DNA of 10,957 nucleotides. It comes from an uncultured Anaerolineae bacterium. Its GTDB lineage: Bacteria; Chloroflexota; Anaerolineae; Anaerolineales; UBA4823. The translations under genes and the position numbers were made by a program. How positions within the stretch are numbered: position 1 is the stretch's first letter; every line of letters starts with the position of its first letter. Below are positions 1 to 7,308 of the stretch, piece by piece. The notes under the pieces were generated by a model. It was given only the letters and a program-made list of their open reading frames with translations, had not been told where the DNA came from and searched no databases. The stretch covers positions 1 through 10,957 of the forward strand of contig CAKZNJ010000289.1 of the NCBI GenBank assembly GCA_937129505.1, read 5' to 3'.

Positions 1-870
1 ATGCGGGGGAAGTGTGGTAGATAGTGCTAGAACATCTGCTTTAACCGAGTCGAGAATCTCGACAATGGATGTGGGTGGCGTGTTGGCACCTAAGTAGAAT
101 GTATTCCAACCATCCATTTCGAAGAAATCGGTTACCATGCGTAAACCCATTTCGTGGAGTTCGTTTCCGACACAAGCGGCAACCATTCGGTGTCCTTTAC
201 GGGGAGTCTGGAAAATGAACGGGTAGAGCTGGGACATGATAAATTGCGTAGAGGCAGTAAAGTAATGTTCTTGGGCAACACTGACTTGGTGAGTATGCCA
301 TAATCGCCCAATCTCGTACTGGCACGGTTCAAATACTTGAAGGTAAAGATCGCGAATGCTCGTTCCATCAGCCACGGCTTTTTGGATAAGTGCAAGAGCT
401 GTAAGCCGCTCGCCGCGCATGAGCAGGTCAAAGTACTGAGCGGCTAAATCTTGTAGCGGCTTTTTTGCATCGAGATGGCTAGTCAGAGCCTCTGTGGGGT
501 TCTCCAATTGCTCCATGCCTAGCTCGAGATATTCCTTAAGCGATGCTGCTCCTTCGGTTTCGAAGTAACGACAGAGAAAATCCCTAATTAGAACTAGGTT
601 ATCCTTAAGTCCCACAAGGGAAAGATTTAAACTGTTCAAGAGAGTTTTGACCCAGGCAACGTAGTGGATAAAGATTTGGGGATTATCTACCGCAATTGCT
701 TGGGCAAGATAAGAAAGGTGATATTCGGTGTCTTGGAGGCATTTCGAATACCCTGTTTCTCCATAGATTTGGTAGAGTTGGGGTTTTTCTCTCCACTGTT
801 CGTATGTGATCAATTTGGCGAAGTATGATTTCTGGTTCTCTAGTCGCTCAGCCAGATCTTTCATTTCCAT
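1..870 (-). CDS. Cobalamin-binding protein with CarH-like Wx9EH signature (3' end off window)
   Basis: The frame is open for 290 codons from an ATG at 870 to the left edge, so the C-terminus is missing. AAGGAG lies at 878-883, seven bases before the ATG, which fixes the start. Residues 1-120 are mostly helical and I do not recognise them. Residues about 140-220 look like the helical cap of B12-binding modules, with W191, nine residues, then E201-H202. This is the Wx9EH signature of CarH-type adenosylcobalamin photoreceptors. Residues 226-290 begin the Rossmann-like B12 domain: E237-x-H239-x-x-G242 supplies the expected lower axial ligand, followed by the typical stretch GLRMVTDFFEMDGWNTFYLG. 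Known family members bind B12 and act as light or cobalamin sensors. There is no MerR-type helix-turn-helix, so a direct repressor role is not supported. A kinase or other output domain could follow off the window. B12 binding is well supported; light sensing is inference. Confidence 0.87.
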   Translation of the reverse strand, partial: MEMKDLAERLENQKSYFAKLITYEQWREKPQLYQIYGETGYSKCLQDTEYHLSYLAQAIAVDNPQIFIHYVAWVKTLLNSLNLSLVGLKDNLVLIRDFLCRYFETEGAASLKEYLELGMEQLENPTEALTSHLDAKKPLQDLAAQYFDLLMRGERLTALALIQKAVADGTSIRDLYLQVFEPCQYEIGRLWHTHQVSVAQEHYFTASTQFIMSQLYPFIFQTPRKGHRMVAACVGNELHEMGLRMVTDFFEMDGWNTFYLGANTPPTSIVEILDSVKADVLALSTTLPPH

Positions 871-877
871 TGTCGGT

Positions 878-883
878 CTCCTT
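878..883 (-). promoter_or_regulatory. Ribosome binding site of the B12-binding protein gene
   Basis: AAGGAG on the minus strand, seven bases before the ATG at 870. It decides between that ATG and a second in-frame ATG two codons later. Confidence 0.7.
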
Positions 884-1030
884 ACAAAATCCCTTTACAC
901 TTTGCTGCCTTCTGCCTGTATTTTCCGCCTAAGTTTGATGTCCCAACCTGTCGCTTTTCGCAAATATCGTTCTAGGCTTATTTTTTTGGAGAGTTCAAGA
1001 GAATCAATAAATCAAAATGTACTTAGCTGA

Positions 1031-1039
1031 TTTATATCA
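1031..1039 (-). promoter_or_regulatory. Possible extended -10 promoter for the B12-binding protein gene
   Basis: The minus strand reads TGATATAAA, a TGn-TATAAA extended -10 element, inside the 240-base gap 871-1110 that precedes the B12-binding protein gene. No -35 hexamer is well placed: TTGACT lies upstream, but the spacer to TATAAA would be 27 bases. The predicted start near 1024 would leave a leader of about 150 bases. I saw nothing else in this gap, and no cobalamin riboswitch. Confidence 0.35.
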
Positions 1040-1110
1040 CAGGTTGGGTAAGATTGGCAGCTCAGTCAAGGGTTAATTTCTGTCGGTTAAGCCTTTTCCC
1101 TGCAGATGGC

Positions 1111-2829
1111 TCAACTGTTCGGTTTGCGTTTTACACTCTTGAACAATAGGGCATAAATGCCTCCGACGAACATCAGGGCAATGAAGATTTGGTGAACAGA
1201 ATGTCCGTTATAGAGGGGAATACCGAGGCGGGGAATTGCCACCAGACGATTAAATCCTGCCTGGACAAGCCCCGAATAGAGCAGTGGAAGCCACAGGGGA
1301 AAAAGGAGCACCAAAATCCCTGCCCATTTCTCAATTGCGTTGCGGCTGGCGCAGATCAGCCATGCACCGCTGGCCGCCAAAAAGCCATTCAATGCTAGCG
1401 CAAGGAAGTTGATCTTAACGACCTTTGAGGTGATGCTCACGCTATTTAACCTCAAGCAGGCGTACCCTGCTTGGAGGAGAAAACCTGCGCCGCCGATCAA
1501 CACTGCTTGCCAAACAAATTCCCGTTTTAAGTTCTTACGCCGCATTTGCAGCAGAACCCAAGCGCAGGGAAAGAGGGCAAGAACCGCACTAAGCCAATCT
1601 ACATTGCTTTGAGGCAAAAAAATCAAGCTGAAGTCGAGGGAGTCGGTCAGCCTATCTGTTACTTGCCAGTGCCATGGCGGTTGGCGGGACAACTGCAGGG
1701 TGAGTTTGCCATCTTTTGTGAGGATCAACAGGAATTTATCTTCACCCATGTCGAGCATCTGGATGCGGCTGTTATAAAAAGGGTCTGTTGTGCTGGCTGA
1801 GGATATCCCTGTTGCCTTGACGTAAGAGTAGCTTGCGCCACCTTTTATCCAAATGGGGACGACCCCCTCAGGAAGCTGGTGATAAACAAGGGTTCGTGAG
1901 CTTTTTTCGACATAGTCCTCGACAAGTTGATAGGGAGGCTTTGTTTGATGTGATAGTCGAGGGTCACCAAGGAGAAACAAGAAAGGAAGGGCAGCAAACC
2001 CTTGTAACGTGCCACGGTTTTGAAGTTGGACGATCACCCCAACGGGAAATTCAGGATATGAATATCGAAAGGGCAATCCCTCGAATTCACCAAAGAGGTA
2101 ACCTTCATTGGGGCTGTACGCAAATCCCACATAGGCTGCTGCTCCCTGATCGATGAACGCTAGCGCAAGGGAGTCCCTTTCCCAAATTCGGAAAGAATTA
2201 CAGCTCCCTGATTGAATAACGATGGGGGGTAGATGGGGCAAGTCGGCAGCAACCAAGCTGGTTTCTTGATCGAGCCTCCAATACCTGCTGCTGCCATGAC
2301 CGGTAAAAGTCAAGTAATCAGCGTTTTGCAGATAGTAACGCAAATTTTCGCTGTTCAACGCGACGCTTGTCGTTTGACCGGCCTCCCAGATCAGCATTTT
2401 CGGTTCAATGTTGCCCGATGGATTGGCAGCATTGGCGGCTACAAAGACTTCTCCTTTTACTTCTTTTGCCCTAAGCCAAAGATCGCGAGCTTGCTCATGA
2501 GTAGAAGCAGCGATCAGCCCTACTGCAACAGGTTGCTTCAATTGGGCGCGACCCATGGCAATGAGCGCTGAGTCCGAGAGAAACGGAGGAGAAACTACCC
2601 ACAGTAGATAAGTGGGGTTCTCATCCAGGGCGTTCGTGAGGGAGTGGAAAAGGGGGATCCCTTCTGTTTTAGCAATCTCTTCGGCTAGTGGGTAATAGGG
2701 ATCACGCGGATCAGCTAAGACAACCGTTGTTGGGGACACCGCCTGTGCAGCAGCTTGCTCACAAGGCGAGGTCAACACCCACAAGCCGAAAACTGCGCCT
2801 AAAAAGAAACATTTAGACAAAGGGGACAA
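1111..2829 (-). CDS. Secreted, membrane-anchored C25 (gingipain)-like cysteine peptidase
   Basis: 572 residues. A signal peptide covers residues 1-30, with a hydrophobic core at 8-20 and a likely signal peptidase site after AQA (28-30). The caspase-like (clan CD) fold shows a His motif TGHGSSRYW with H178 and a Cys motif QSGSC with C210. This 32-residue gap is close to the H/C spacing of gingipains. LGDPRL at 287-292 matches the conserved LxGDP end of the C25 domain. Residues 295-410 are probably a beta-rich domain. Five hydrophobic segments follow at about 411-428, 440-458, 472-493, 500-524 and 545-563, so the peptidase domain should face outward with its C-terminus in the membrane. The start is uncertain: it is TTG at 2829, there is no in-frame ATG, and GGGAG is 15 bases upstream. 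The gene follows the carbonic-anhydrase-like gene by 79 bases with no terminator seen. The substrate is unknown. Confidence 0.8.
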   Translation of the reverse strand: MSPLSKCFFLGAVFGLWVLTSPCEQAAAQAVSPTTVVLADPRDPYYPLAEEIAKTEGIPLFHSLTNALDENPTYLLWVVSPPFLSDSALIAMGRAQLKQPVAVGLIAASTHEQARDLWLRAKEVKGEVFVAANAANPSGNIEPKMLIWEAGQTTSVALNSENLRYYLQNADYLTFTGHGSSRYWRLDQETSLVAADLPHLPPIVIQSGSCNSFRIWERDSLALAFIDQGAAAYVGFAYSPNEGYLFGEFEGLPFRYSYPEFPVGVIVQLQNRGTLQGFAALPFLFLLGDPRLSHQTKPPYQLVEDYVEKSSRTLVYHQLPEGVVPIWIKGGASYSYVKATGISSASTTDPFYNSRIQMLDMGEDKFLLILTKDGKLTLQLSRQPPWHWQVTDRLTDSLDFSLIFLPQSNVDWLSAVLALFPCAWVLLQMRRKNLKREFVWQAVLIGGAGFLLQAGYACLRLNSVSITSKVVKINFLALALNGFLAASGAWLICASRNAIEKWAGILVLLFPLWLPLLYSGLVQAGFNRLVAIPRLGIPLYNGHSVHQIFIALMFVGGIYALLFKSVKRKPNS

Positions 2830-2908
2830 AGTGCTGATATCTTGCTCCCAAAATGAAAGGACGGACGACAGGACTTAGTGAGAGTTTTTTGACCGAACGT
2901 AGGGCGGT

Positions 2909-3319
2909 TTATGGGTCAGTTTGCTGCGGCGGTTCATTGATCTCGTGGACTTGCCAATTTTCGTCCACCCATAAAGCGATTATTTCGATCGTGGGGTAGG
3001 TCTGGCGCAAAAACGCCATTGCTTTGCGGAGATGCTGCGCTTGAATTTCAGGGGGAGAAGGATTCCCTGCACAGTCATGATGTCCTACGATCGCAATTCC
3101 ACAGGAATGGTGAGCGTTCACCGAAGTGGAAAGCCTTTTTAGAATTGACTCCAGCAGAAATGGCGAGGTTTGTTCGGCGAGGATCAGATTTGGGCCTGCC
3201 TCGGTAATTGTATCCACAAACGCTGCCCCAAAGCGTTTTTGAAGGTAGTGATTGACCGGCAGTTGAATTCGTCCGTCCATACATCCGATGACAGTACAAA
3301 AACGATTGTTGAGTTCCAT
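2909..3319 (-). CDS. Beta-carbonic-anhydrase-like protein
   Basis: 136 residues. The zinc-site pattern of beta-class carbonic anhydrases is visible: C13-x-D15-x-R17 near the N-terminus (VIGCMDGRIQLPV) and H80-x-x-C83 (GHHDCAG). These would supply Cys, His and Cys ligands plus the Asp/Arg dyad. The protein is shorter than classical beta-carbonic anhydrases (about 200 residues) and lacks their C-terminal helices, so it belongs to a short, poorly characterised branch. Reversible CO2 hydration is possible but not shown. AAGGAG at 3329-3334, nine bases before the ATG, supports the start. It lies 63 bases after the sulfotransferase stop and probably shares its transcript. No signal peptide is seen, so it should be cytoplasmic. 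Confidence 0.8.
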   Translation of the reverse strand: MELNNRFCTVIGCMDGRIQLPVNHYLQKRFGAAFVDTITEAGPNLILAEQTSPFLLESILKRLSTSVNAHHSCGIAIVGHHDCAGNPSPPEIQAQHLRKAMAFLRQTYPTIEIIALWVDENWQVHEINEPPQQTDP

Positions 3320-3382
3320 ACAGCAATGCTCCTTCTGGGCGATGAATTCCCTGAACCCTCAGGGCGTCTTATTCAGCCAATT

Positions 3383-4252
3383 TTACCAGTTATTGTCTTT
3401 TTCATAGCCCAAACGAATCAGGAGATCACCCGCAACGGCCTTAAAAGCTTCTTTGTTCGCTTCGGTGAAATATTCGCGCCAGTTACCTGGCTGAGCTTTG
3501 CGGTAAGTGCCGGATCTTTTCGGCACGATAGCTTCTTCTAAAACCTTAAAAGCCTGATGTTGAGGGACACGCAATTCAAATCCCCGCTCTTGGAGATAGT
3601 CCAGAATCGCTCTGAAGGCTTTCTGACGGTTCAAGATCAAGTCTTCAAAACGCACACAGAGTACCGCCGGAGTCTCCAACCATCCCAAATAATCGAGATA
3701 TTTTTGGCGTACTCCTGCCAATTGAGCATCAGGTTCATTCACACCGTAGATAGCGGCGTTCAGGCGCTGTTCCATGTCTTGCAGGCGTTGGGTGTAGTAG
3801 TGGTGCATACCATGCCCATGATGAATCTGGGTGGCGTAAAAAACATGCGAGACCAGCATATCGCGCGGGTCGCGGTAAACGAAGATGGTGGCGTATTTAG
3901 GTTGAGTTAATAACGAAACAAAGGGTTCGTGGGCTTGAATGTAACCATAAGCAATATCCCCTGCCTGCAGACGCTGGAGATTGCGCAAGATTTCCGAATC
4001 GTCGAGTTTGCGATTGTCTTCAGAGCGGTTCACCGGCGGGAAGCCGGGGTTGACAAAGGGTCCAAGGCGTGTTAAGCCCTGCAGCACTTGAATAATCAAA
4101 TGCGAGCCTGATTTTGGCATGGCGTTGCCCAACACAGCCGGCAAGCAGGCTTGATAACGCGCCCCCCATCGCAGAGCTGCCATCCAGCGTCGTCCCTGCC
4201 AGCGGGCGCGTTTTAGAAGGATTTTGATAAAAAGAGGTACAAAAGTGGTCAT
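3383..4252 (-). CDS. PAPS-dependent sulfotransferase (Sulfotransfer_1 family)
   Basis: 289 residues, the usual size. The 5'-phosphosulfate loop is PKSGSHL at 46-52, H108 in the AHEP segment is the likely catalytic base, and the 3'-phosphate site is YRDPRDMLVS at 126-135. The conserved C-terminal element KRSGTYRKAQPGNW at 245-258 is also present. Together these are the full set for binding PAPS and moving sulfate to an acceptor hydroxyl or amine. The first 35 residues are basic and partly hydrophobic, but this looks like a peripheral helix and not a clear signal. The gene follows the DUF4910 gene by 32 bases with only a weak ribosome binding site, which suggests expression from a shared transcript. 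The neighbours suggest a glycan or small metabolite acceptor; the acceptor itself cannot be read from the sequence. Confidence 0.93.
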   Translation of the reverse strand: MTTFVPLFIKILLKRARWQGRRWMAALRWGARYQACLPAVLGNAMPKSGSHLIIQVLQGLTRLGPFVNPGFPPVNRSEDNRKLDDSEILRNLQRLQAGDIAYGYIQAHEPFVSLLTQPKYATIFVYRDPRDMLVSHVFYATQIHHGHGMHHYYTQRLQDMEQRLNAAIYGVNEPDAQLAGVRQKYLDYLGWLETPAVLCVRFEDLILNRQKAFRAILDYLQERGFELRVPQHQAFKVLEEAIVPKRSGTYRKAQPGNWREYFTEANKEAFKAVAGDLLIRLGYEKDNNW

Positions 4253-4284
4253 ATTTTACATTCAAGAGTTTCAGGAGATTTTTT

Positions 4285-5586
4285 CTAGCCGTGCCGGGCT
4301 GGTGAGCGGGAGAACGAGACCAATCCTTTTTCGGCGAAAATTGATACCACCTCCCAGACGGCTTGAAACGGAATCGTCAGTTCATCGGCAATATCCGAGA
4401 TGGTATGTTCACCATCGCAACGTTCCATGATTTCGAACAAGCGCAGATTACCTTCGGGATTGGTGCGATAGTCAATCCAAATGCCGTAGCCGGAGAGGAA
4501 GATCTCCCCTTTAAAGTGGTTGACAATATATTGATCTCTTTCCCATGCCTCCAACAGTCCAAGCACCAAGTCTCGCGAGGCTTCCAAGCGTTCTGCGGTG
4601 ACAATCTCGGGAGTATCTAAGCTGGAGTGATATTCACGGTAGGGTTGGGGAGGATAGCTGGGTTTTTCTACCCGTGAGAGAGAAAGCATCGGTACACGCA
4701 CGCCTGGGGCATTGAACTGACGTTCGTCGTTGGGGACGATTTTGCGATAAGCACCTGTGTAGCCGCGGGGGTCTAAGCCACGAAAGGCGGCCGCAAAGCA
4801 GCGATCAACGCGGCTGTGGGGTTGAAACGAAAACTGCAAAGCATGAGGGCTGTCGTTGCCCAGCATCTCAAGGAATAGTCCACCGATCATGTGGGGAATG
4901 ATGTCTTCATGGTGGCTTAAATAGGCTACCGATCCGATCGTTTCAGGCACGATTAGGAAGCGGTAGGTGTAATAAGGGGGCGATTGAGCTAGTAATCGGC
5001 GCATCACCTCCACCCCAACGACAACGCCCGTTAAATCGTCATTGACCATCGCCGGATGGCAGAGGTGCGCTGCTAACATAAATGTTTCTGCGCTCTGGCC
5101 TGGGACAATCACTTCACCGACTTTCAAGGTGCCGGGCTCAAAGGTGGTGCGGATGACCACGCGGTATCGGTCATCTTTGAGCGAATCTTTTAGCAATTGT
5201 GTGGCACAAAGTCCCCAATCGCGTTGGTAGTACTTGAAGACAAAGGGAATCGCTTGCGGCAAGGTTGGGTGTGTGTGGAGGTGGGCAAAGAGTTCTTCTC
5301 GACTGACAATGCCTTCAAAAGGCAAGGAATAGGACACTACGTGCAGGGGATGATCGGCTGCATCAAGGAGCCGTTTGCCGTCCAGAGTCTCTAAATAAGC
5401 TTCGTGGCAAGTCCATTTTTCGGGGATGCGCCATGTCCAGCATTGTTCGCCGGTAGGGTACTCGTGGATGACCATCGGCACTTCCTGTGCCAAACGATAA
5501 AGAGCTTGGTCGAAGCCATCGGAAACGATGTCGCGGCGCAGAAACCAAAGTTCATGGATGAGATCGAGCATAGAGGTGGCGTTCAT
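4285..5586 (-). CDS. DUF4910-family M28-like zinc aminopeptidase with C-terminal winged helix
   Basis: 433 residues, full length for the family. An N-terminal part (1-90) includes the conserved start LRRDIVSDGFDQAL. The M28-like catalytic core follows, with AAHLCHP (H174, H177), then NDDLTG (D184), E215 in VPETIGS and H320 in EYHSSLDTP as likely metal ligands or catalytic residues. After about residue 355 comes a compact domain of the winged-helix type seen at the end of these proteins. Members are widespread in surface polysaccharide and natural-product clusters, where the reaction is mostly undefined; hydrolysis of an aminoacyl or amide bond is the obvious proposal. The gene begins four bases after the stop of the broken TerC gene and is followed at 32 bases by the sulfotransferase. 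The ribosome binding site before the ATG at 5586 is weak; M6 is an alternative start. Confidence 0.9.
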   Translation of the reverse strand: MNATSMLDLIHELWFLRRDIVSDGFDQALYRLAQEVPMVIHEYPTGEQCWTWRIPEKWTCHEAYLETLDGKRLLDAADHPLHVVSYSLPFEGIVSREELFAHLHTHPTLPQAIPFVFKYYQRDWGLCATQLLKDSLKDDRYRVVIRTTFEPGTLKVGEVIVPGQSAETFMLAAHLCHPAMVNDDLTGVVVGVEVMRRLLAQSPPYYTYRFLIVPETIGSVAYLSHHEDIIPHMIGGLFLEMLGNDSPHALQFSFQPHSRVDRCFAAAFRGLDPRGYTGAYRKIVPNDERQFNAPGVRVPMLSLSRVEKPSYPPQPYREYHSSLDTPEIVTAERLEASRDLVLGLLEAWERDQYIVNHFKGEIFLSGYGIWIDYRTNPEGNLRLFEIMERCDGEHTISDIADELTIPFQAVWEVVSIFAEKGLVSFSRSPARHG

Positions 5587-5590
5587 GACT

Positions 5591-6321
5591 TCACATATCG
5601 TTCGTGCAATTCACGGGTTCGTGGACTTTTCTCATCTGCAAGTTACGCATTTCTACAAAAACTGAAAAGCCCATGGCGAAGTAGATATATCCCTTTGGAA
5701 TATGTGGATAAAGGCTCTCAACAACCAGCGTGAAGCCAATGAGCAGCAAGAAAGAGAGCGCCAGCATCTTGATCGTGGGATGTCGTTCAACGAAATCACC
5801 AATCACATCTGCCAAAACGATCATACACGTTGCAGCAGTGATAATGGCTGCGATCACAATAGACACATGTTCGGCAATTCATACTGCAGTAATTACCGAA
5901 TCTAAAGAGAAAACAACGACTAAAAGCAAAACTTGGATCATAATGCTCGAAAACGTTACCTTCGTTTTTGCAGAGTGTTGTCTTTCTGTTCCCTCTAGTT
6001 TCTGGTGTATTTCGCTGGTAGCTTTTGCGAGAAGAAACAGACCCCCGCTAAAAAGAACCGCGTCGCGACCGCTGATTTCAAAGTTGGCGATTGTGAACAG
6101 GGGTTTGGTCAAGCCAATGAACCAAGATAAAGAGAACAAAAGGATGATCGCGAGATGACTGCTAAGCCAATTCCTGTACGACGGGCTCGTTCTTGTTGCG
6201 AGAGGGGTAATTTGCTGGCTAGAATGGAGATAAAAGTAATGTTATCCACTCCCAATGTGATCTCCAAAGCAGCTAAGGTGATAGAAGCTAGCCAGGTTTC
6301 AGGATTGGTTAACCATTCCAT
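5591..6321 (-). pseudogene. TerC-family membrane protein, broken by a frameshift and an in-frame TGA
   Basis: Read through its lesions this is a nearly complete TerC-type integral membrane protein of about 240 residues. The first part starts MEWLTNPETW, with the acidic motif LGVDNITF. The middle part carries SLSWFIGLTKPLF, FLLAKATSEIHQKLEG and FSLDSVITAV. The last part carries ERHPTIKMLALSFLLLIG and PKGYIYFAMGFSVFVEM. Near 6150 one base is missing after the codons for ISR, moving the frame and giving a premature TGA in the first frame. At 5879-5881 a TGA stands where the family has Gly after ITAV, as GGA to TGA would produce; the same frame then continues with IAEH. TGA is an ordinary stop in other genes here, so recoding is unlikely. 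Family members are multi-pass proteins linked to metal or tellurite handling and to exoenzyme metalation. Alternatives are sequence errors, or three expressed fragments. Confidence 0.85.
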
Positions 6322-6420
6322 GGTGCGTGCTTTTTATCAAGAATCTCATCTTCTAAAGCGAAAGCGATTAAGCGGATATGCTTTCGTTAAATCCTTTTGA
6401 ATAGGGATATTTCCCGAAAC

Positions 6421-6432
6421 AGATGATCATCT
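6421..6432. repeat. Perfect 12-base palindrome in the gap before the TerC pseudogene
   Basis: AGATGATCATCT equals its own reverse complement. It sits about 100 bases upstream of the TerC start and 49 bases after the AAC(3)-like stop, where an operator for the downstream genes could lie. No promoter hexamers are clear beside it, so a regulatory role is only a guess. Confidence 0.3.
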
Positions 6433-6460
6433 AAATCTGACGCCAACTTAATTTGAGAAT

Positions 6461-6475
6461 GTCTTGGCACAAGAC
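6461..6475 (-). repeat. Short hairpin just after the AAC(3)-like gene
   Basis: GTCTTG and CAAGAC form a six-base stem with a three-base loop, five bases past the stop codon of the AAC(3)-like gene. On the minus strand it is followed by ATTCTC, with no run of T, so it is not a convincing intrinsic terminator. It could stabilise the 3' end or weakly attenuate transcription. Confidence 0.3.
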
Positions 6476-6480
6476 TTTCA

Positions 6481-7275
6481 TCAAGGGACATCAGGTCGGT
6501 TGGTGACCAGGCTCCACGGGTCGGCGGTCAGGAATTCTTCCACCATGCTGACAAAATCTCTCATGCGGCAAGTGGAGATAAAGCCGTAGTTCAGGGGCTG
6601 TTGGTGCCATTTTCCCTGTTCTTGTAGGCGATATTGCACCGGGTGCAGGTCGAGATGGGGGTTGAGGTCAAGGTCACGGACGTACATGCGGTAGGTGCGC
6701 TCTTCCCATTGGTCATTTAGGCGCACTTGACCGCGAAATTCCTTCCAGTAGCGATAGGGAACACCTACCCGCTGTTCAGCATAATGTAGCAGCGAGATCG
6801 CTTGCACGTCAGCGCCGAGGAGGACAATCTTGAAATCCAGCGCTACCATGCGATCGAACGCTGAGCCGGCGTCGAAGGCGCCGGAGGTATGGCGGCTGGC
6901 TAAATCGGCAGCATGACGACCAATCACAGCGACCGATTGCAGGGGGTGGGGGCTGCGTTGGGCAAGACGGTGTTGGCGCACGTACTCAGAAAACACCCCC
7001 ATGCCGGCTGAAGGTGTTTGGTGGAGATCAAAGGGTTCGCCGCGAGCAAAAGCGAAGTTAAAAGTGGGTACGACCAACGTGCCCTGTGAAGCGCCGTTCT
7101 CAGTAGTGTTCAAATCAATGCCTAGGACAGTGGCAAAAGCGGACAAGATCATCTTCATTCCCCCTTCGGGTTTGCCCAAGAAGTGCAAGGCAGAATGAAC
7201 CAGCACGCCATCACCGCCCTTTATCCCCAGTGAGCTTAAGGTTTCCTTGACTAGGGTATAGGTTAATTGATGCAT
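6481..7275 (-). CDS. AAC(3)-family (Antibiotic_NAT) N-acyltransferase
   Basis: 264 residues, the normal length. Family landmarks in order: VHSAL with H27, GTLVVPTFNF (65-74), SPHPLQSVAVIG (108-119) and VLLGADVQAISLLHYAEQ (151-168) with H164 and E167. These make up the acyl-CoA and active-site regions of aminoglycoside 3-N-acetyltransferase-like enzymes. The family also includes many cluster-borne N-acyltransferases acting on amino sugars and other amines, and the neighbouring tailoring genes favour such a role over antibiotic resistance. The start ATG at 7275 has no strong ribosome binding site and lies 33 bases after the small disrupted gene, so coupling to upstream translation is possible. 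The next 159 bases to the TerC start (6322-6480) hold only the hairpin and the palindrome listed separately. Confidence 0.9.
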   Translation of the reverse strand: MHQLTYTLVKETLSSLGIKGGDGVLVHSALHFLGKPEGGMKMILSAFATVLGIDLNTTENGASQGTLVVPTFNFAFARGEPFDLHQTPSAGMGVFSEYVRQHRLAQRSPHPLQSVAVIGRHAADLASRHTSGAFDAGSAFDRMVALDFKIVLLGADVQAISLLHYAEQRVGVPYRYWKEFRGQVRLNDQWEERTYRMYVRDLDLNPHLDLHPVQYRLQEQGKWHQQPLNYGFISTCRMRDFVSMVEEFLTADPWSLVTNRPDVP

Positions 7276-7308
7276 TTGCTCAGAAATTGGGTGAAGTAGG
7301 GTATGCCG

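Noticed and set aside
132..431. 99-codon minus-strand frame
   Set aside because: It lies in another frame inside the B12-binding protein gene, whose own frame is open across the whole region with clear motifs.
871..1110. Cobalamin riboswitch before the B12-binding protein gene
   Set aside because: I could not find the conserved B12-box or the expected stem order in this gap.
1189..2571. Several plus-strand frames opposite the C25-like peptidase gene
   Set aside because: All are antisense to a gene with clear domains, and none has a recognisable motif or ribosome binding site.
3349..3364. Hairpin CCCTGA/TCAGGG as a terminator after the sulfotransferase gene
   Set aside because: The stem has six base pairs and no T run follows on the minus strand; the next ribosome binding site comes soon after.
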